Part shown: positions 7,749-16,470 of the stretch, piece by piece | Layout: each line of letters starts with the position of its first letter | How positions within the stretch are numbered: the stretch's first letter is position 1 | Assembly (NCBI GenBank): GCA_016191875.1 | Contig: JACPVG010000010.1 | Coordinates: 1-64,000, forward strand | DNA: 64,000 nt | Origin: Chloroflexota bacterium | GTDB taxonomy: Bacteria; Chloroflexota; Anaerolineae; Anaerolineales; UBA11579 | Direction of reading: 5' to 3' | The notes under the pieces: model-generated | Seen by the model: only the letters and a program-made list of their open reading frames with translations | Database searches by the model: none | Told to the model about the DNA's origin: nothing | Position numbers and translations under genes: made by a program

Positions 7749-8987
7749 ATGCGCGCCAACATGCTTGCGACGTTCAACCGCTTCCCGCGCCCTTTCTGGG
7801 TGTTGATGGCCGCGTCGTTCATCGACCGCCTGGGCGGCGCGCTGCTGTTCCCGTTCTTCGCCCTGTACGTCTCGGCGCGTTTCGAGGTCGGCATGACGGT
7901 GGTGGGCGGGCTGTTCGCCATCTTCGCCATCGCCAGCCAGGTGGGCGGGTTCATCGGCGGGGCGCTGGCCGATCGCTTTGGGCGCAAGGCGCTGGTCATC
8001 TTCGGGCTGGCGGTGAGCGCCGCCAGCAGCGTGGCGATGGGCTACGTGGACAGCCTGGCGGTCTTCTTCGTGGTGGCCGGGTTGGTGGGCGTGCTGGCCG
8101 ACATGGCCGGCCCGGCCCAGCAGGCCATGGTGGCCGACCTGCTGCCGGAAGAGCACCGGGCGGAAGGCTATGGAATCTGGCGGGTGGTCTCCAACCTGGC
8201 CGTGATGATCGGCCCGCTCATCGGCGGGTTCATGGCGTCGCGCTCGTATCTGTACCTGTTCTGGGGCGATGCCATCACCAGCCTGATCACCGCCGCGATC
8301 ATCTATTTTGTGATGGCGGAGACCAAACCGGCCGCCGCGCCCGGCCACGAGCACGAACCGTTCGGCCGCACGCTGGCCGGATACGGGCGGGTGCTGCGCG
8401 ATCTGGCCTTCGTGGGCTTCCTGGTGGCCTCGGTCTTCCTCAACACGGTCTACATCCAGATGAATTCCTCGCTGCCGGTGTTCCTGCGGGATGCGCGCGG
8501 CGCGCCGCCCACCTACTACGGCCTGATCCTGAGCATGAACGCCGGGATGGTGGTGGCGATGCAGTTCTGGCTGACGCGGCGGCTCAAGGGTCGCCCGCCG
8601 CTGCTGCTGATGGCGCTGGGCGGGCTGTTCTACCTGCTCGGCTTCGGCCTGTACGCCTTCGTGGACGGCCTGGCGTTGTTCGCCCTGGCGATGGTCATCA
8701 TCACCATCGGCGAAATGATCGTTATCCCCACGGCGCAGGCGCTGGCGGCGCAGCTGGCCCCGGAGGACATGCGCGGTCGTTACATGGCCGTGTTCGCCCT
8801 GGGCTGGACGATTCCCTTTGCGGTCGGGCCGTACCTGGCCGGGCTGGTGCTGGATAACCGCGACCCGAACAGCCTGTGGCTGTGGTGCGCGCTGTTCAGC
8901 GGCGTGGCGATGGGCGGTTACCTGCTGCTGCACAGCCGGGCGCGCGCCCGCGTGACGGCCGCGGCGGAGGCGACTCCGGCGGCTTAG
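7749..8987 (+). CDS. Major facilitator superfamily transporter
   Basis: The 412-residue product has twelve predicted membrane spans. It carries the MFS signature between spans 2 and 3 (GGALADRFGRKALVI, about residues 73-87) and a second loop motif in the C-terminal half. The middle charged loop (HEHEPFGRTL) divides the two six-span halves. Family architecture fits drug/H+ antiporters of the DHA1 type, but the substrate cannot be told. The ATG has a good upstream ribosome-binding site. The next gene on the same strand begins 38 bases downstream with its own apparent promoter. Confidence 0.9.
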   Translation: MRANMLATFNRFPRPFWVLMAASFIDRLGGALLFPFFALYVSARFEVGMTVVGGLFAIFAIASQVGGFIGGALADRFGRKALVIFGLAVSAASSVAMGYVDSLAVFFVVAGLVGVLADMAGPAQQAMVADLLPEEHRAEGYGIWRVVSNLAVMIGPLIGGFMASRSYLYLFWGDAITSLITAAIIYFVMAETKPAAAPGHEHEPFGRTLAGYGRVLRDLAFVGFLVASVFLNTVYIQMNSSLPVFLRDARGAPPTYYGLILSMNAGMVVAMQFWLTRRLKGRPPLLLMALGGLFYLLGFGLYAFVDGLALFALAMVIITIGEMIVIPTAQALAAQLAPEDMRGRYMAVFALGWTIPFAVGPYLAGLVLDNRDPNSLWLWCALFSGVAMGGYLLLHSRARARVTAAAEATPAA

Positions 8988-9025
8988 TCCCAGGGCGGCC
9001 GCGCCCCTGCGGTACAATCGCCGAC

Positions 9026-10093
9026 ATGACCGGCAGGCTTTCGCGGCGCGAATTTCTCAAACTCGGCGGGCTGGCAGGCGCGGCGGCGCTGGGCGGCGAT
9101 TTCCCGCCCGGCCAGACCGAGGACCAGACCCTGCGGATGGGGCGGGTGGCCTACGCCTCGGTGAGCGTGTTCGACGCCCCCAAGCTCGACGCCGATACCG
9201 TCGGTTACCGCTTCCGCGACGAATTGCTCAATATCTACCGCCGGATCACGCCGGTGGACGGCCCGGCCTACAACCCGCTGTGGTACCGGGTGTGGGGCGG
9301 TTACGTGCACAGCGGCTTTATCCCGGAAGTGCAGGTGAACTTCAACGAAGTGATCGCCGAATTCCCCGAAGGCGGGGTGTTGTGCGAACTGAGCGTGCCG
9401 TGGTCGCAGCCCTACGACCATGACCGCTTCAACGGCTGGACCCCGCATGAGGAATTCCGGCTGTACTACGGTTCGACCCACTGGGTCACCGGCCTGATGG
9501 AAGGGCCGGACGGCGAACCCTGGTACCAGCTCACCGACGAACTCTCGGATACCTTTAAGTACTACGTCCCCGCGCCGCACCTGCGGCCGATTCCACTGGA
9601 CGGACTCACGCCGCTTTCGCCGGATGTCCCGGCAGGCGACAAGCGCATCGAGGTCGACCTGACCTGGCAGGTGCTGACGGCCTACGAGGGCGGCGACATC
9701 GTCCTGCGCACCCAGATCTCCAGCGGCGTGGGCGGGCCGGTGCCGGCCGGCAGCCTGCCGACCAAGACGCCCACCGGCCGGTTCAACATCCAGGCCAAAA
9801 CGCCCAGCAAACACATGGGTGCCAGCCGCCTGACGGACACGTTGGGCGACCGCGCCCTGCCGGGCGTGCCGTGGACGATGTTCTTCGCCGAGGGCGGCTA
9901 CGCCATCCACGGGACCTACTGGCACAACAACTTCGGCTGGCCGATGAGCCGCGGCTGCGTGAACATGCGCAACGAAGAGGCCAAATGGCTCTTCCGCTGG
10001 ACGACGCCGGCCTGGCGGCGGGAAGAGATCCGCTCCTCGGTGGATTGGGAAGCGCGTGGCCTGGGCACACAGGTGACCATCGTTGAATCATGA
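9026..10093 (+). CDS. Tat-exported L,D-transpeptidase (YkuD family)
   Basis: The ATG at 9026 opens a 355-residue protein with a twin-arginine signal (SRREFLKLGG then an alanine-rich stretch). A 190-residue SH3-like or linker region follows, then a C-terminal YkuD domain. The catalytic signature is clear: H295 in YAIHGTYWH and C311 in SRGCVNM. These enzymes form 3-3 crosslinks in peptidoglycan or attach proteins to it. A TACAAT box ends seven bases before the ATG and there is no ribosome-binding site, so the gene may be leaderless. The open frame continues upstream to 8876 but would overlap the transporter. It overlaps the following kinase gene in an ATGA. Confidence 0.9.
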   Translation: MTGRLSRREFLKLGGLAGAAALGGDFPPGQTEDQTLRMGRVAYASVSVFDAPKLDADTVGYRFRDELLNIYRRITPVDGPAYNPLWYRVWGGYVHSGFIPEVQVNFNEVIAEFPEGGVLCELSVPWSQPYDHDRFNGWTPHEEFRLYYGSTHWVTGLMEGPDGEPWYQLTDELSDTFKYYVPAPHLRPIPLDGLTPLSPDVPAGDKRIEVDLTWQVLTAYEGGDIVLRTQISSGVGGPVPAGSLPTKTPTGRFNIQAKTPSKHMGASRLTDTLGDRALPGVPWTMFFAEGGYAIHGTYWHNNFGWPMSRGCVNMRNEEAKWLFRWTTPAWRREEIRSSVDWEARGLGTQVTIVES

Positions 10094-11118
10094 AATTATC
10101 CGCACGCGCTCCGGTTCGAATCTGCGATAACGGGGGTTGGACGGACACCTGGTTCGCCGGTCACGGCCGGGTGTGCCATGTGGCGGTGGCTCCGTTCGTG
10201 CAGGTCGGCATCGATGCCATGCCACGCGGCGCATTGGAGAAACCCGTCCGCCTGACCGCCCGGAATTACGGCGAAACCTACTTGTTCGACCCGGCGGAGG
10301 ATGCCCGGGAACGCCACCCGCTGCTGGAGGCCGCCATCGCCCGCATTGGCATCCCGGCGGAATTCGACTGCGATATCACAATCCATTCCGACGTTCCGCC
10401 GGGTGCATCCACCGGCACCTCGGCGGCGGCCTGTGTGGCCCTGCTGGCGGCGCTGGACGTGCTGCGCGGCGGGCAATTGACCCTGCGGCAACTGGCCCAG
10501 GAGGCCCACGCGGTGGAGACCGAAATGCTGGGCGGGCAATCCGGCATCCAGGACCAGATCGCCGCGGCGGTCGGCGGCATCAACTGGATCGAGATGGATG
10601 AATTTCCGCAGGCGCGTGTGCTGCCGCTGACCCTGCCGCGCGCCTTCCTGCTGGAATTGCAGCGCCGCCTGGCCCTCGTGTACCTGGGGCGGGCGCACAG
10701 TTCCAGCGGCGTACATCAGATGGTGATCCGTGAACTGGAAGACCTGGGACCGGACAACCCAAAACTGGAAGCGTTGCGTGCCAGCGCGGCGGAGGCCCGC
10801 GATGCGCTGCTGGCGCAGGACCTGGCCGCCTATGGGCGGGCGTTGGCGGAGAACACCGAGCGCCAGGCGGCCCTGCACTCTGACCTGGTGAGCGCGGCTG
10901 CGCGGCGGGTGATCGAGATTGCCAGGGAGTATGGCGCGGCGGGCTGGAAGGTGAACGGCGCGGGCGGCGCGGGCGGTTCGCTGGCGATCCTGGGCGGGGG
11001 AGACGGCGATGGGCGCGAGGCCATGCTGGCAGCCATCCGGCAGGAAGACCCGGCCTACCAGGTCGTCCCCATCCGGCTCAGCCCGGGCGGGGTGCAGGTG
11101 AGCGTGCGCCAGGAATAA
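10090..11118 (+). CDS. GHMP-family sugar kinase (HddA-like)
   Basis: The 342-residue product begins with a substrate-binding segment (ARAPVRICDNGGWTD) typical of GHMP sugar kinases. It has the glycine/serine-rich ATP loop PPGASTGTSAAA at about residues 103-114 and the C-terminal GHMP motif (KVNGAGGAGGS, about 290-300). Family members phosphorylate sugars such as D-glycero-D-manno-heptose 7-phosphate, galactose or fucose; the actual substrate is unknown. Its start overlaps the L,D-transpeptidase stop (ATGA), so the two are translated together, which would fit a cell-envelope role. Confidence 0.85.
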   Translation: MKLSARAPVRICDNGGWTDTWFAGHGRVCHVAVAPFVQVGIDAMPRGALEKPVRLTARNYGETYLFDPAEDARERHPLLEAAIARIGIPAEFDCDITIHSDVPPGASTGTSAAACVALLAALDVLRGGQLTLRQLAQEAHAVETEMLGGQSGIQDQIAAAVGGINWIEMDEFPQARVLPLTLPRAFLLELQRRLALVYLGRAHSSSGVHQMVIRELEDLGPDNPKLEALRASAAEARDALLAQDLAAYGRALAENTERQAALHSDLVSAAARRVIEIAREYGAAGWKVNGAGGAGGSLAILGGGDGDGREAMLAAIRQEDPAYQVVPIRLSPGGVQVSVRQE

Positions 11119-11146
11119 AAGAGCGGCCGCCAGCTGGCGGCCGCTC
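11114..11146 (-). terminator. Terminator of the FecR/LysM lipoprotein gene
   Basis: A perfect 13-bp inverted repeat (arm GAGCGGCCGCCAG, 11121-11146) is followed, on the minus strand, by TTTTATTC. It sits between two convergent genes. The T run is on the minus-strand side, so it mainly ends the lipoprotein gene that finishes at 11154; it may also slow transcription from the kinase gene. Confidence 0.75.
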
Positions 11147-11153
11147 CGGGACC

Positions 11154-12659
11154 TCAAAACCCTGCGCAGTCGAACGGGTCGGTGAATTTCAAGGAGCCTG
11201 ACGCTGGATACTTGGTCAGGTTGCCCAGGCCGTCCTCCGCCTTCAGCCGCCAGAACACCACGTCGCTGGCGGTCGAGACGCCGTCGGTGACGGTATCCAG
11301 GACGGTGTTAATCGACCAGACGTTGTTGCCGGTGTACGTCAGGGCGACGTAGTATGGGAACGGCGTGCTGAATGTGCTGTCGTTGACGGCGTATTCGATG
11401 AACACTCCTACAATGCCGTCCAGGTCGGTGACCGTCACCGTATAGAGGTTGGTGCACGAGATGATGGTGGAACCGTCGGCCGGCGCGCTGGTCAGGTTGA
11501 AAAAGGTCGAAGGATCCGGCGTTGGGCTGGCCGAAGCGGTCGGCGAGGGCGACGGGGTGATCGGCGTCGGAGAGAGGGTTGATGTGGCCGTCTTGGTCGG
11601 GCCAACGGTCTTGGTCGGCGTGACCGGCGTGGCGGTCTTGGTCGGCGTGCGGGTGGGCGTCACCGTGGCGCTGGGGGTCGGGCTGGGCGTGATGGTCGCG
11701 ACATTGGGAACGAACAGGCTCTGCCCGGCGATGATGACGGTGGACGTGCCCAGGCAGTTGGCGCGCTGGAGCAGTTCCACGGTGGTCTGGAAGGCTTCGG
11801 CCAGGCGGAAGAGCGTCTCGCCGCTCTTGACGGTGTAGAGCACCCAGCCGTCGGGTGGACCGCAGTTCACGTCAGTGGCGGAAGGCGTCGGGCTGGGTTC
11901 AATGCGGGGCGTATCAGTCGGCGCGGCTGTACTGGAGGGTTGGCCGGGCTCGACGGTATCGGTAGGGGTCACGGGGGTGGGGGTAGCCGGCTCGGACGTA
12001 CTGGTGAGCGGAACGACCACCAGGGTGGCTTCGGGGTTGGATTCCAGCCAGCGCTGCACTTCCTGGTCGTCCATGTCGCCGGTTTCGGGTGGTGTACCGG
12101 CGTTGAGGATGCGGGCGGTCTGCCCGGCGGTGAGCGTGACCGTGCCGCCCTCGTTGCCGAGCGTGCAGGTGCCTTCCAGGCAGGTGATGTACGTCTCGCC
12201 GGTCTCCGGGCTGACGACCACGTTGAGGTAGGAGCCGCGCACCGAGGCCAGGCCGGAGGGGGTATCCACGTTGACCTCGCCGCCGTTCAGGATGATCCAC
12301 AGTTCACCGATGTCGAGGGTGAACAGGGCAAAGGCTCCGCCGGGGCGGTTCTCGAGCGATTCGAGCGTGAAGGTGGTAAGCGGCCCGACGCGTACGATGG
12401 TGCCGTTGGAGATGTCGATGCGGACACGGCCGTTCTCGTGGGTCAGCACCTGGTCCTTGACGGCGATCTGCTGGCCGTTGATGGCGTCTTTGAACAGGCC
12501 CTCTTCGGGCTTGAGGGTCTGCACCGTGCCGCTCAGTTCGTTCAAAGCCGCGGTGAGGGGAGTATCCGCCGGCGGGGCGGTCGTGCTCCCCTGAGCGCAG
12601 GCGAGGGCGGCGACCGTGAGGGCGGCCAGGGCGGCGGCGATACGAAGATCGGATTTCAT
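11154..12659 (-). CDS. FecR-domain and LysM-domain lipoprotein
   Basis: The 501-residue product has a lipoprotein signal with lipobox AALAC (C21). A FecR-like beta domain (about 35-190) includes VRIDISNGTIVRVGP and the TPSGLASVRGSY stretch. A threonine/proline linker follows, then a LysM domain (about 275-320; YTVKSGETLFRLAEAF, GQSLFVPN), a second long TPT-rich linker and a C-terminal beta-sandwich-like domain (about 390-501). It should be anchored outside the membrane and bind glycan. FecR domains usually signal to ECF sigma factors, but no such gene is adjacent. The N-terminal half is clearly paralogous to the lipoprotein at 16467-17696. Confidence 0.85.
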   Translation of the reverse strand: MKSDLRIAAALAALTVAALACAQGSTTAPPADTPLTAALNELSGTVQTLKPEEGLFKDAINGQQIAVKDQVLTHENGRVRIDISNGTIVRVGPLTTFTLESLENRPGGAFALFTLDIGELWIILNGGEVNVDTPSGLASVRGSYLNVVVSPETGETYITCLEGTCTLGNEGGTVTLTAGQTARILNAGTPPETGDMDDQEVQRWLESNPEATLVVVPLTSTSEPATPTPVTPTDTVEPGQPSSTAAPTDTPRIEPSPTPSATDVNCGPPDGWVLYTVKSGETLFRLAEAFQTTVELLQRANCLGTSTVIIAGQSLFVPNVATITPSPTPSATVTPTRTPTKTATPVTPTKTVGPTKTATSTLSPTPITPSPSPTASASPTPDPSTFFNLTSAPADGSTIISCTNLYTVTVTDLDGIVGVFIEYAVNDSTFSTPFPYYVALTYTGNNVWSINTVLDTVTDGVSTASDVVFWRLKAEDGLGNLTKYPASGSLKFTDPFDCAGF

Positions 12660-12774
12660 GGATGAATCCCTTTAAATAGATTTCCAGACGCCTGAGAAGG
12701 CAATTTCACTCTACTGGATAGTGTAGCCGGGGACAATAGGAATTTAGTCCGTGAACTGTGTCAGTTCCGTTACT

Positions 12775-12813
12775 GAAAAAAGACCTCCGATTTCAGTAGG
12801 AAATCGGAGGTCT
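12775..12813 (-). terminator. Terminator of the UMF1-type transporter gene
   Basis: A perfect 14-bp stem (arm AGACCTCCGATTTC, 12781-12794, pairing with 12800-12813) has a 5-base loop. On the minus strand it is followed by TTTTTC, a classic intrinsic terminator. It lies 25 bases beyond the stop of the transporter gene. The remaining gap to the FecR/LysM gene start (12660-12774) is AT-rich and probably holds that gene's promoter. Confidence 0.85.
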
Positions 12814-12837
12814 GGATAGATCCAAAACGAGCGGCGG

Positions 12838-14355
12838 TCAGTCGCCGCTGGCCGGCTGGCGGCTGGCGGCCCGGCCCTCCTCAATGGCCTTGCCTACGTT
12901 CACCATCGGCAAGAGGAGCAGGCCGGCCAGGAAGAAGAAGATGACCGAGAGGATGCCGATGCGCATGGAGCCGGACATCTGGTTGGCGACGCCGAAGACG
13001 AAGGTGCCCATCCAGGAGGTGCCGCGTTCGCTGACCTCGTAGAACGAATAGAACTCGGCTTCCTGTTCCTTGGGAATCATCTGGGCGAACAGGCTGCGGC
13101 TGAGGGCCTGGCTGCCGCCCAGCACCAGGGCGATGACAAAGCCCAGAATCCAGAATTCCAGTTCTGCGTTGCTGATACCCAGCGGCGACGGGTCGAAGTT
13201 GCGCATGCCGCCCCAGGCGTAGATGGTTACAGCACTCCAGATGAGCAGGCTGATGATGATGGCGCGCTTGGTGGTGGTGCGGGCGGCCACCCAGGCGAAG
13301 CCATTGGCCCCGAAATAGGCCACGAACTGAATCATCAGGATGACCAGGATGAGGTTGGTGGAGGCCATGCCCAATTCCTGGGCGGCGAAGATGGCGGCGA
13401 TGGCGATGACGGTCTGGATGCCGTCGTTGTAGAGCAGGTAGGCGGCCAGGAACTTCATGGCTTCCGGCAGGGTGCGGCTTTTGCGGGCCAGGAACAACAC
13501 CAGCACCAGCACCGGCCCGGCGGCCGGGGCCACCACCCAGGAGACCGGCAGGTTAAGGAAGAACAGCACCGGGATGAGCAGCGGCAGGGTCATCAGGATG
13601 GTGATGGTGCGCGTGGGCACTTCGATGAGTTTTGCCAGTTGCGAGAAGCCGATGGTGAGGTAGTTCTCGCCCGGCGGCAATGGGCGCACGGCGTGGCGGG
13701 AGCGCACGGCCCGGAAGGTGATCTGGCTGAAGCCCAGCCACCACACGCCCGCCGAGGCCAGGCTGATGCGCGCCACCATGGCGCTATCCAGGCCCAGGTT
13801 CTCGCCGAACAGGAACAGGATGAGGTTGAGCACCAGCAGCAGGCCGCCGCCCAGGTAGCCCATAGCAAAGCCGCGCGCCGAAACTCTGTCGCGCATGTCT
13901 TCGCTGGCGATATCGGGCAGGTAGGCGTTGTAGAACACGATGCCGGCGCCGAAGGCGACGTTGGCGAGGATGAACAGCAGGCCGCCCAGCCAGTGCAGGC
14001 CCGGCGTGAGGAAGAAGAGCAGGATGGTGGCGAGCGCGCCGAGGGTGCTGAAGAACATCATCAGGCGTTTGCGCAGGTGGGAGTAGTCGGCCAGGGCGCC
14101 GAGGATAGGCAGGAAGGTGACCTGCATGAGCACCGAGGCCGAGACGCAGTAGGCGAAGTAGGAATCGAAGGCGATGGGCACGTTGCCGAGGTAGAGCAGG
14201 CCGTTGGCGTCGGCGGCGCCTTCGGCCAGGCTGGTGAGGTACGGGCCGAGGAAGACGGTGACGACGGTGGTGCTGAAGGCCGAGTTGGCCCAGTCGTACA
14301 TCGTCCAGCCGAAGATCTCACGTTTATCGTTGATGGGTGCGGCGGTTGCGGTCAT
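12838..14355 (-). CDS. UMF1-family MFS transporter (Atg22-like)
   Basis: The 505-residue, twelve-span protein begins with REIFGWTMYDWANSAF, the hallmark N-terminus of the UMF1 family related to the vacuolar effluxer Atg22. Further family-like stretches are ALADYSHLRKRLMMFFS and LGGSQALSRSLFAQMIPK. Family members are thought to export amino acids or similar small molecules; the substrate here is unknown. A GGAGGATG ribosome-binding site lies just before the ATG. It stands between the two FecR lipoprotein genes, with a strong terminator directly after it. Confidence 0.85.
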   Translation of the reverse strand: MTATAAPINDKREIFGWTMYDWANSAFSTTVVTVFLGPYLTSLAEGAADANGLLYLGNVPIAFDSYFAYCVSASVLMQVTFLPILGALADYSHLRKRLMMFFSTLGALATILLFFLTPGLHWLGGLLFILANVAFGAGIVFYNAYLPDIASEDMRDRVSARGFAMGYLGGGLLLVLNLILFLFGENLGLDSAMVARISLASAGVWWLGFSQITFRAVRSRHAVRPLPPGENYLTIGFSQLAKLIEVPTRTITILMTLPLLIPVLFFLNLPVSWVVAPAAGPVLVLVLFLARKSRTLPEAMKFLAAYLLYNDGIQTVIAIAAIFAAQELGMASTNLILVILMIQFVAYFGANGFAWVAARTTTKRAIIISLLIWSAVTIYAWGGMRNFDPSPLGISNAELEFWILGFVIALVLGGSQALSRSLFAQMIPKEQEAEFYSFYEVSERGTSWMGTFVFGVANQMSGSMRIGILSVIFFFLAGLLLLPMVNVGKAIEEGRAASRQPASGD

Positions 14356-14565
14356 GGCGGGGCATCCTCCTCCGGATGGCGAAATTGGGTCAATCCTACA
14401 CGAAACGCGCCCGGCGCGCCGGGCGGGGAGGCGGCCGGTTTGTGGAGCGGGCCGATGCAGGTATTAACCCCGGCGGGGCGGGGAGTTGCGGAGGGCAGCA
14501 AGCACGGATCGTCGCTGACGCGGTAGCGGCGCAGCGGCGCCCCTACTACCTGTTACCAGCCTTGA
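14356..14565. other. Intergenic region with a GTAG-type hairpin
   Basis: No gene is seen in these 210 bases. A GC-rich imperfect inverted repeat near 14521-14551 (GTAGCGGCGC against GGCGCCCCTAC) resembles the hairpin behind dnaB at 30383-30410. It may end the cyclase transcript, although it lacks a T run. Confidence 0.3.
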
Positions 14566-16470
14566 TCAGCGCGCTGGCAGGGGGATGCTGTCGCGGTCCC
14601 ACATTTTGACGCGCAGTGTCCCGTCTTTGGTGGCGCGCAGTTTGTAGATCTGCACCGGCTCGGATTTGCCTTTGAGCAGTTTGGCCTCGGCGAAGTCGGC
14701 TTCGAACTCGTCCTGAATCTGGGCCCAGGTCTCCCCGCTGATGAGGATGGGCCAATCGAATTCCTTGGTCTGGTCCTGCAGGCGGGCGGCCAGGTTGGCG
14801 GCGTCGCCGATGATGGTGTAGTTGATGCGCTGTTCGGAGCCGAGCAGGCCGACGAAGACCTCGCCGGTGTTGAGGCCCACGCCCATCTCGAAGGTCTGGT
14901 TGAAGCGGCCCTCGGCCTTCCAGCCGTCGGTGAGGGTCTTGAGGGCGGCGCGCATCTCCAGGGCGGCGCGGGCGGCGCGTTTGGCGTGGTCGGGGTAGCG
15001 CATCGGCTCGCCGAAGAACGCCACGATGGCGTCGCCTTCGTATTTATCCACCGTGCCGCCGTTGCGGTGGATGATCTCGGTCATCACCTGGAGGTAGGGG
15101 TTGAGCAGGCCCACGACCTCTTCCGGCGTCAGGCGTTCGGAGATGGTGGTGAACGAGCGGATGTCGGAGAACAGGATGGTCAGCTCGGTGCGTTTGTTGA
15201 GCGTGGCGATGTCCTGCGTCTCCAGAATCTGGTTGACCATCTCCGGGGAGATGAAACGGCTGAACAGGCCGCGTACGCGCCGTTTTTCCACTTCCTGGGT
15301 CACGGCCTGCTCCAGGGTGGGCAGTACCACGCCCAGGAACAGCATGGCGCTGGGCATGACGATGTTGAACTCCCAGCCGCTTTGCATGAACACCAGGTGG
15401 CGGGCGACGAAAAAGATGAGGATGCCGCCCAGCACGCCGCCGATGGCAACGGTGGGGTTGGGGATGCGGGTGATGAACCAGGCCGCCAGCGCCATGATGA
15501 GGACGAGCAGCAGCGTGGTCCAGGGCGGGGCCAGGCGCAGGAAGCGGCCGGTCAGCAGGGTATCCACGGCGTTGGCGACGATCTCGACGCCCGGCGTGAG
15601 GTTGGTGGCCGAGAACGGCGTGGGGTAGAGGTCTTGCAGGGTCTCGCTGGTGGCGCCGATGAGCACGATCTTGCCGCGGAAGGTCTCGGGCGCGTAGTCG
15701 CCGAGGGGGACGAAAGCCGCCGAGTAGGTGGGGTAGGTGCGGGCCGGGCCGGCGAAATCCACCAGCATCAGGCTGCGCTGGTTGAGCGGAACGCTGAGGC
15801 CGGCGAACTGCACGGAGGCCAGGCTGGGGCTGCCGGGCGGCTCGACCCCCAGATAGACGCGGGCGATCTCGAAGGCCCAGTTGTAGTAGGTCACGCCCAG
15901 GTGTTCCTTGTAGGCATTGATGCCGCGCACGATGGCGTCGTCGTCGCGCTCCACCTCGGTGATGCCGTAACCGTCCAGTACGTCCAGATAGATGGGCAGC
16001 GGCAGGGTGAGCGATTGCTTGGAGACGCCGGCGGTGCTGGTCTCGAAGATCTGGTTGACGGTGACCGCGCCCGGCGTGTTCGCCAGGGCGGCCGCCAGGG
16101 CTTCGTCCTCGCCTTCGGGCTGGGGGTCGAACAGGAAGGTATCCAGGGCGATGACCTGGGCGCCGGCGTCGTTCAGCCAGGCGACGATCCCGGCCATGCG
16201 CGAGCGCGGCCAGGGCCAGCGTTCGCCCAGCCAGTTGAGCGAATCGTCGTCGATGGCGACGATGACGATGTTCGGGTTGGGGGCGCGGCGGCCGCGCAGC
16301 CGGAAGGACGTATCGCGGGCCGAGAGTTCCAGCCGCTCCAGCGGGGTGGTGGTGTTGGGCAGGTTGCCGGCGATCTCCAGGACGACCAGCAGGGCCGCCA
16401 CCGCCAGGATGATGAGCAAGTGGCGGCGGCGGCTGCTGCCGGTCTGGAGGTTGAAGGCGCTTTCGTTCAC
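14566..16470 (-). CDS. CHASE2-domain adenylate/guanylate cyclase
   Basis: The 634-residue product has one N-terminal membrane span (about 17-35). An extracytoplasmic CHASE2 sensor domain (about 40-310; IVIVAIDDDSL, WPWPRSR) follows, then three membrane spans (about 315-390) and a C-terminal class III nucleotide cyclase domain (about 425-610). The two metal-binding aspartates lie in LFSDIRSFT and KYEGDAIVAFFGEP, and the transition-state residues are in IIGDAANLAARLQ. It should sense something outside the cell and make cAMP or cGMP. Its ATG overlaps the stop of the upstream FecR lipoprotein gene (ATGA), so the pair is co-translated. A cNMP-binding protein is encoded at 59862-60311. Confidence 0.92.
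   Translation of the reverse strand: MNESAFNLQTGSSRRRHLLIILAVAALLVVLEIAGNLPNTTTPLERLELSARDTSFRLRGRRAPNPNIVIVAIDDDSLNWLGERWPWPRSRMAGIVAWLNDAGAQVIALDTFLFDPQPEGEDEALAAALANTPGAVTVNQIFETSTAGVSKQSLTLPLPIYLDVLDGYGITEVERDDDAIVRGINAYKEHLGVTYYNWAFEIARVYLGVEPPGSPSLASVQFAGLSVPLNQRSLMLVDFAGPARTYPTYSAAFVPLGDYAPETFRGKIVLIGATSETLQDLYPTPFSATNLTPGVEIVANAVDTLLTGRFLRLAPPWTTLLLVLIMALAAWFITRIPNPTVAIGGVLGGILIFFVARHLVFMQSGWEFNIVMPSAMLFLGVVLPTLEQAVTQEVEKRRVRGLFSRFISPEMVNQILETQDIATLNKRTELTILFSDIRSFTTISERLTPEEVVGLLNPYLQVMTEIIHRNGGTVDKYEGDAIVAFFGEPMRYPDHAKRAARAALEMRAALKTLTDGWKAEGRFNQTFEMGVGLNTGEVFVGLLGSEQRINYTIIGDAANLAARLQDQTKEFDWPILISGETWAQIQDEFEADFAEAKLLKGKSEPVQIYKLRATKDGTLRVKMWDRDSIPLPAR

Noticed and set aside
6261-9017. 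A 918-residue open frame joining the S41 protease to a long N-terminal extension
   Set aside because: The extension is antisense to a clear MFS transporter and has shadow-type composition (His, Gln and Arg runs). The protease has its own lipoprotein signal starting at 7604.
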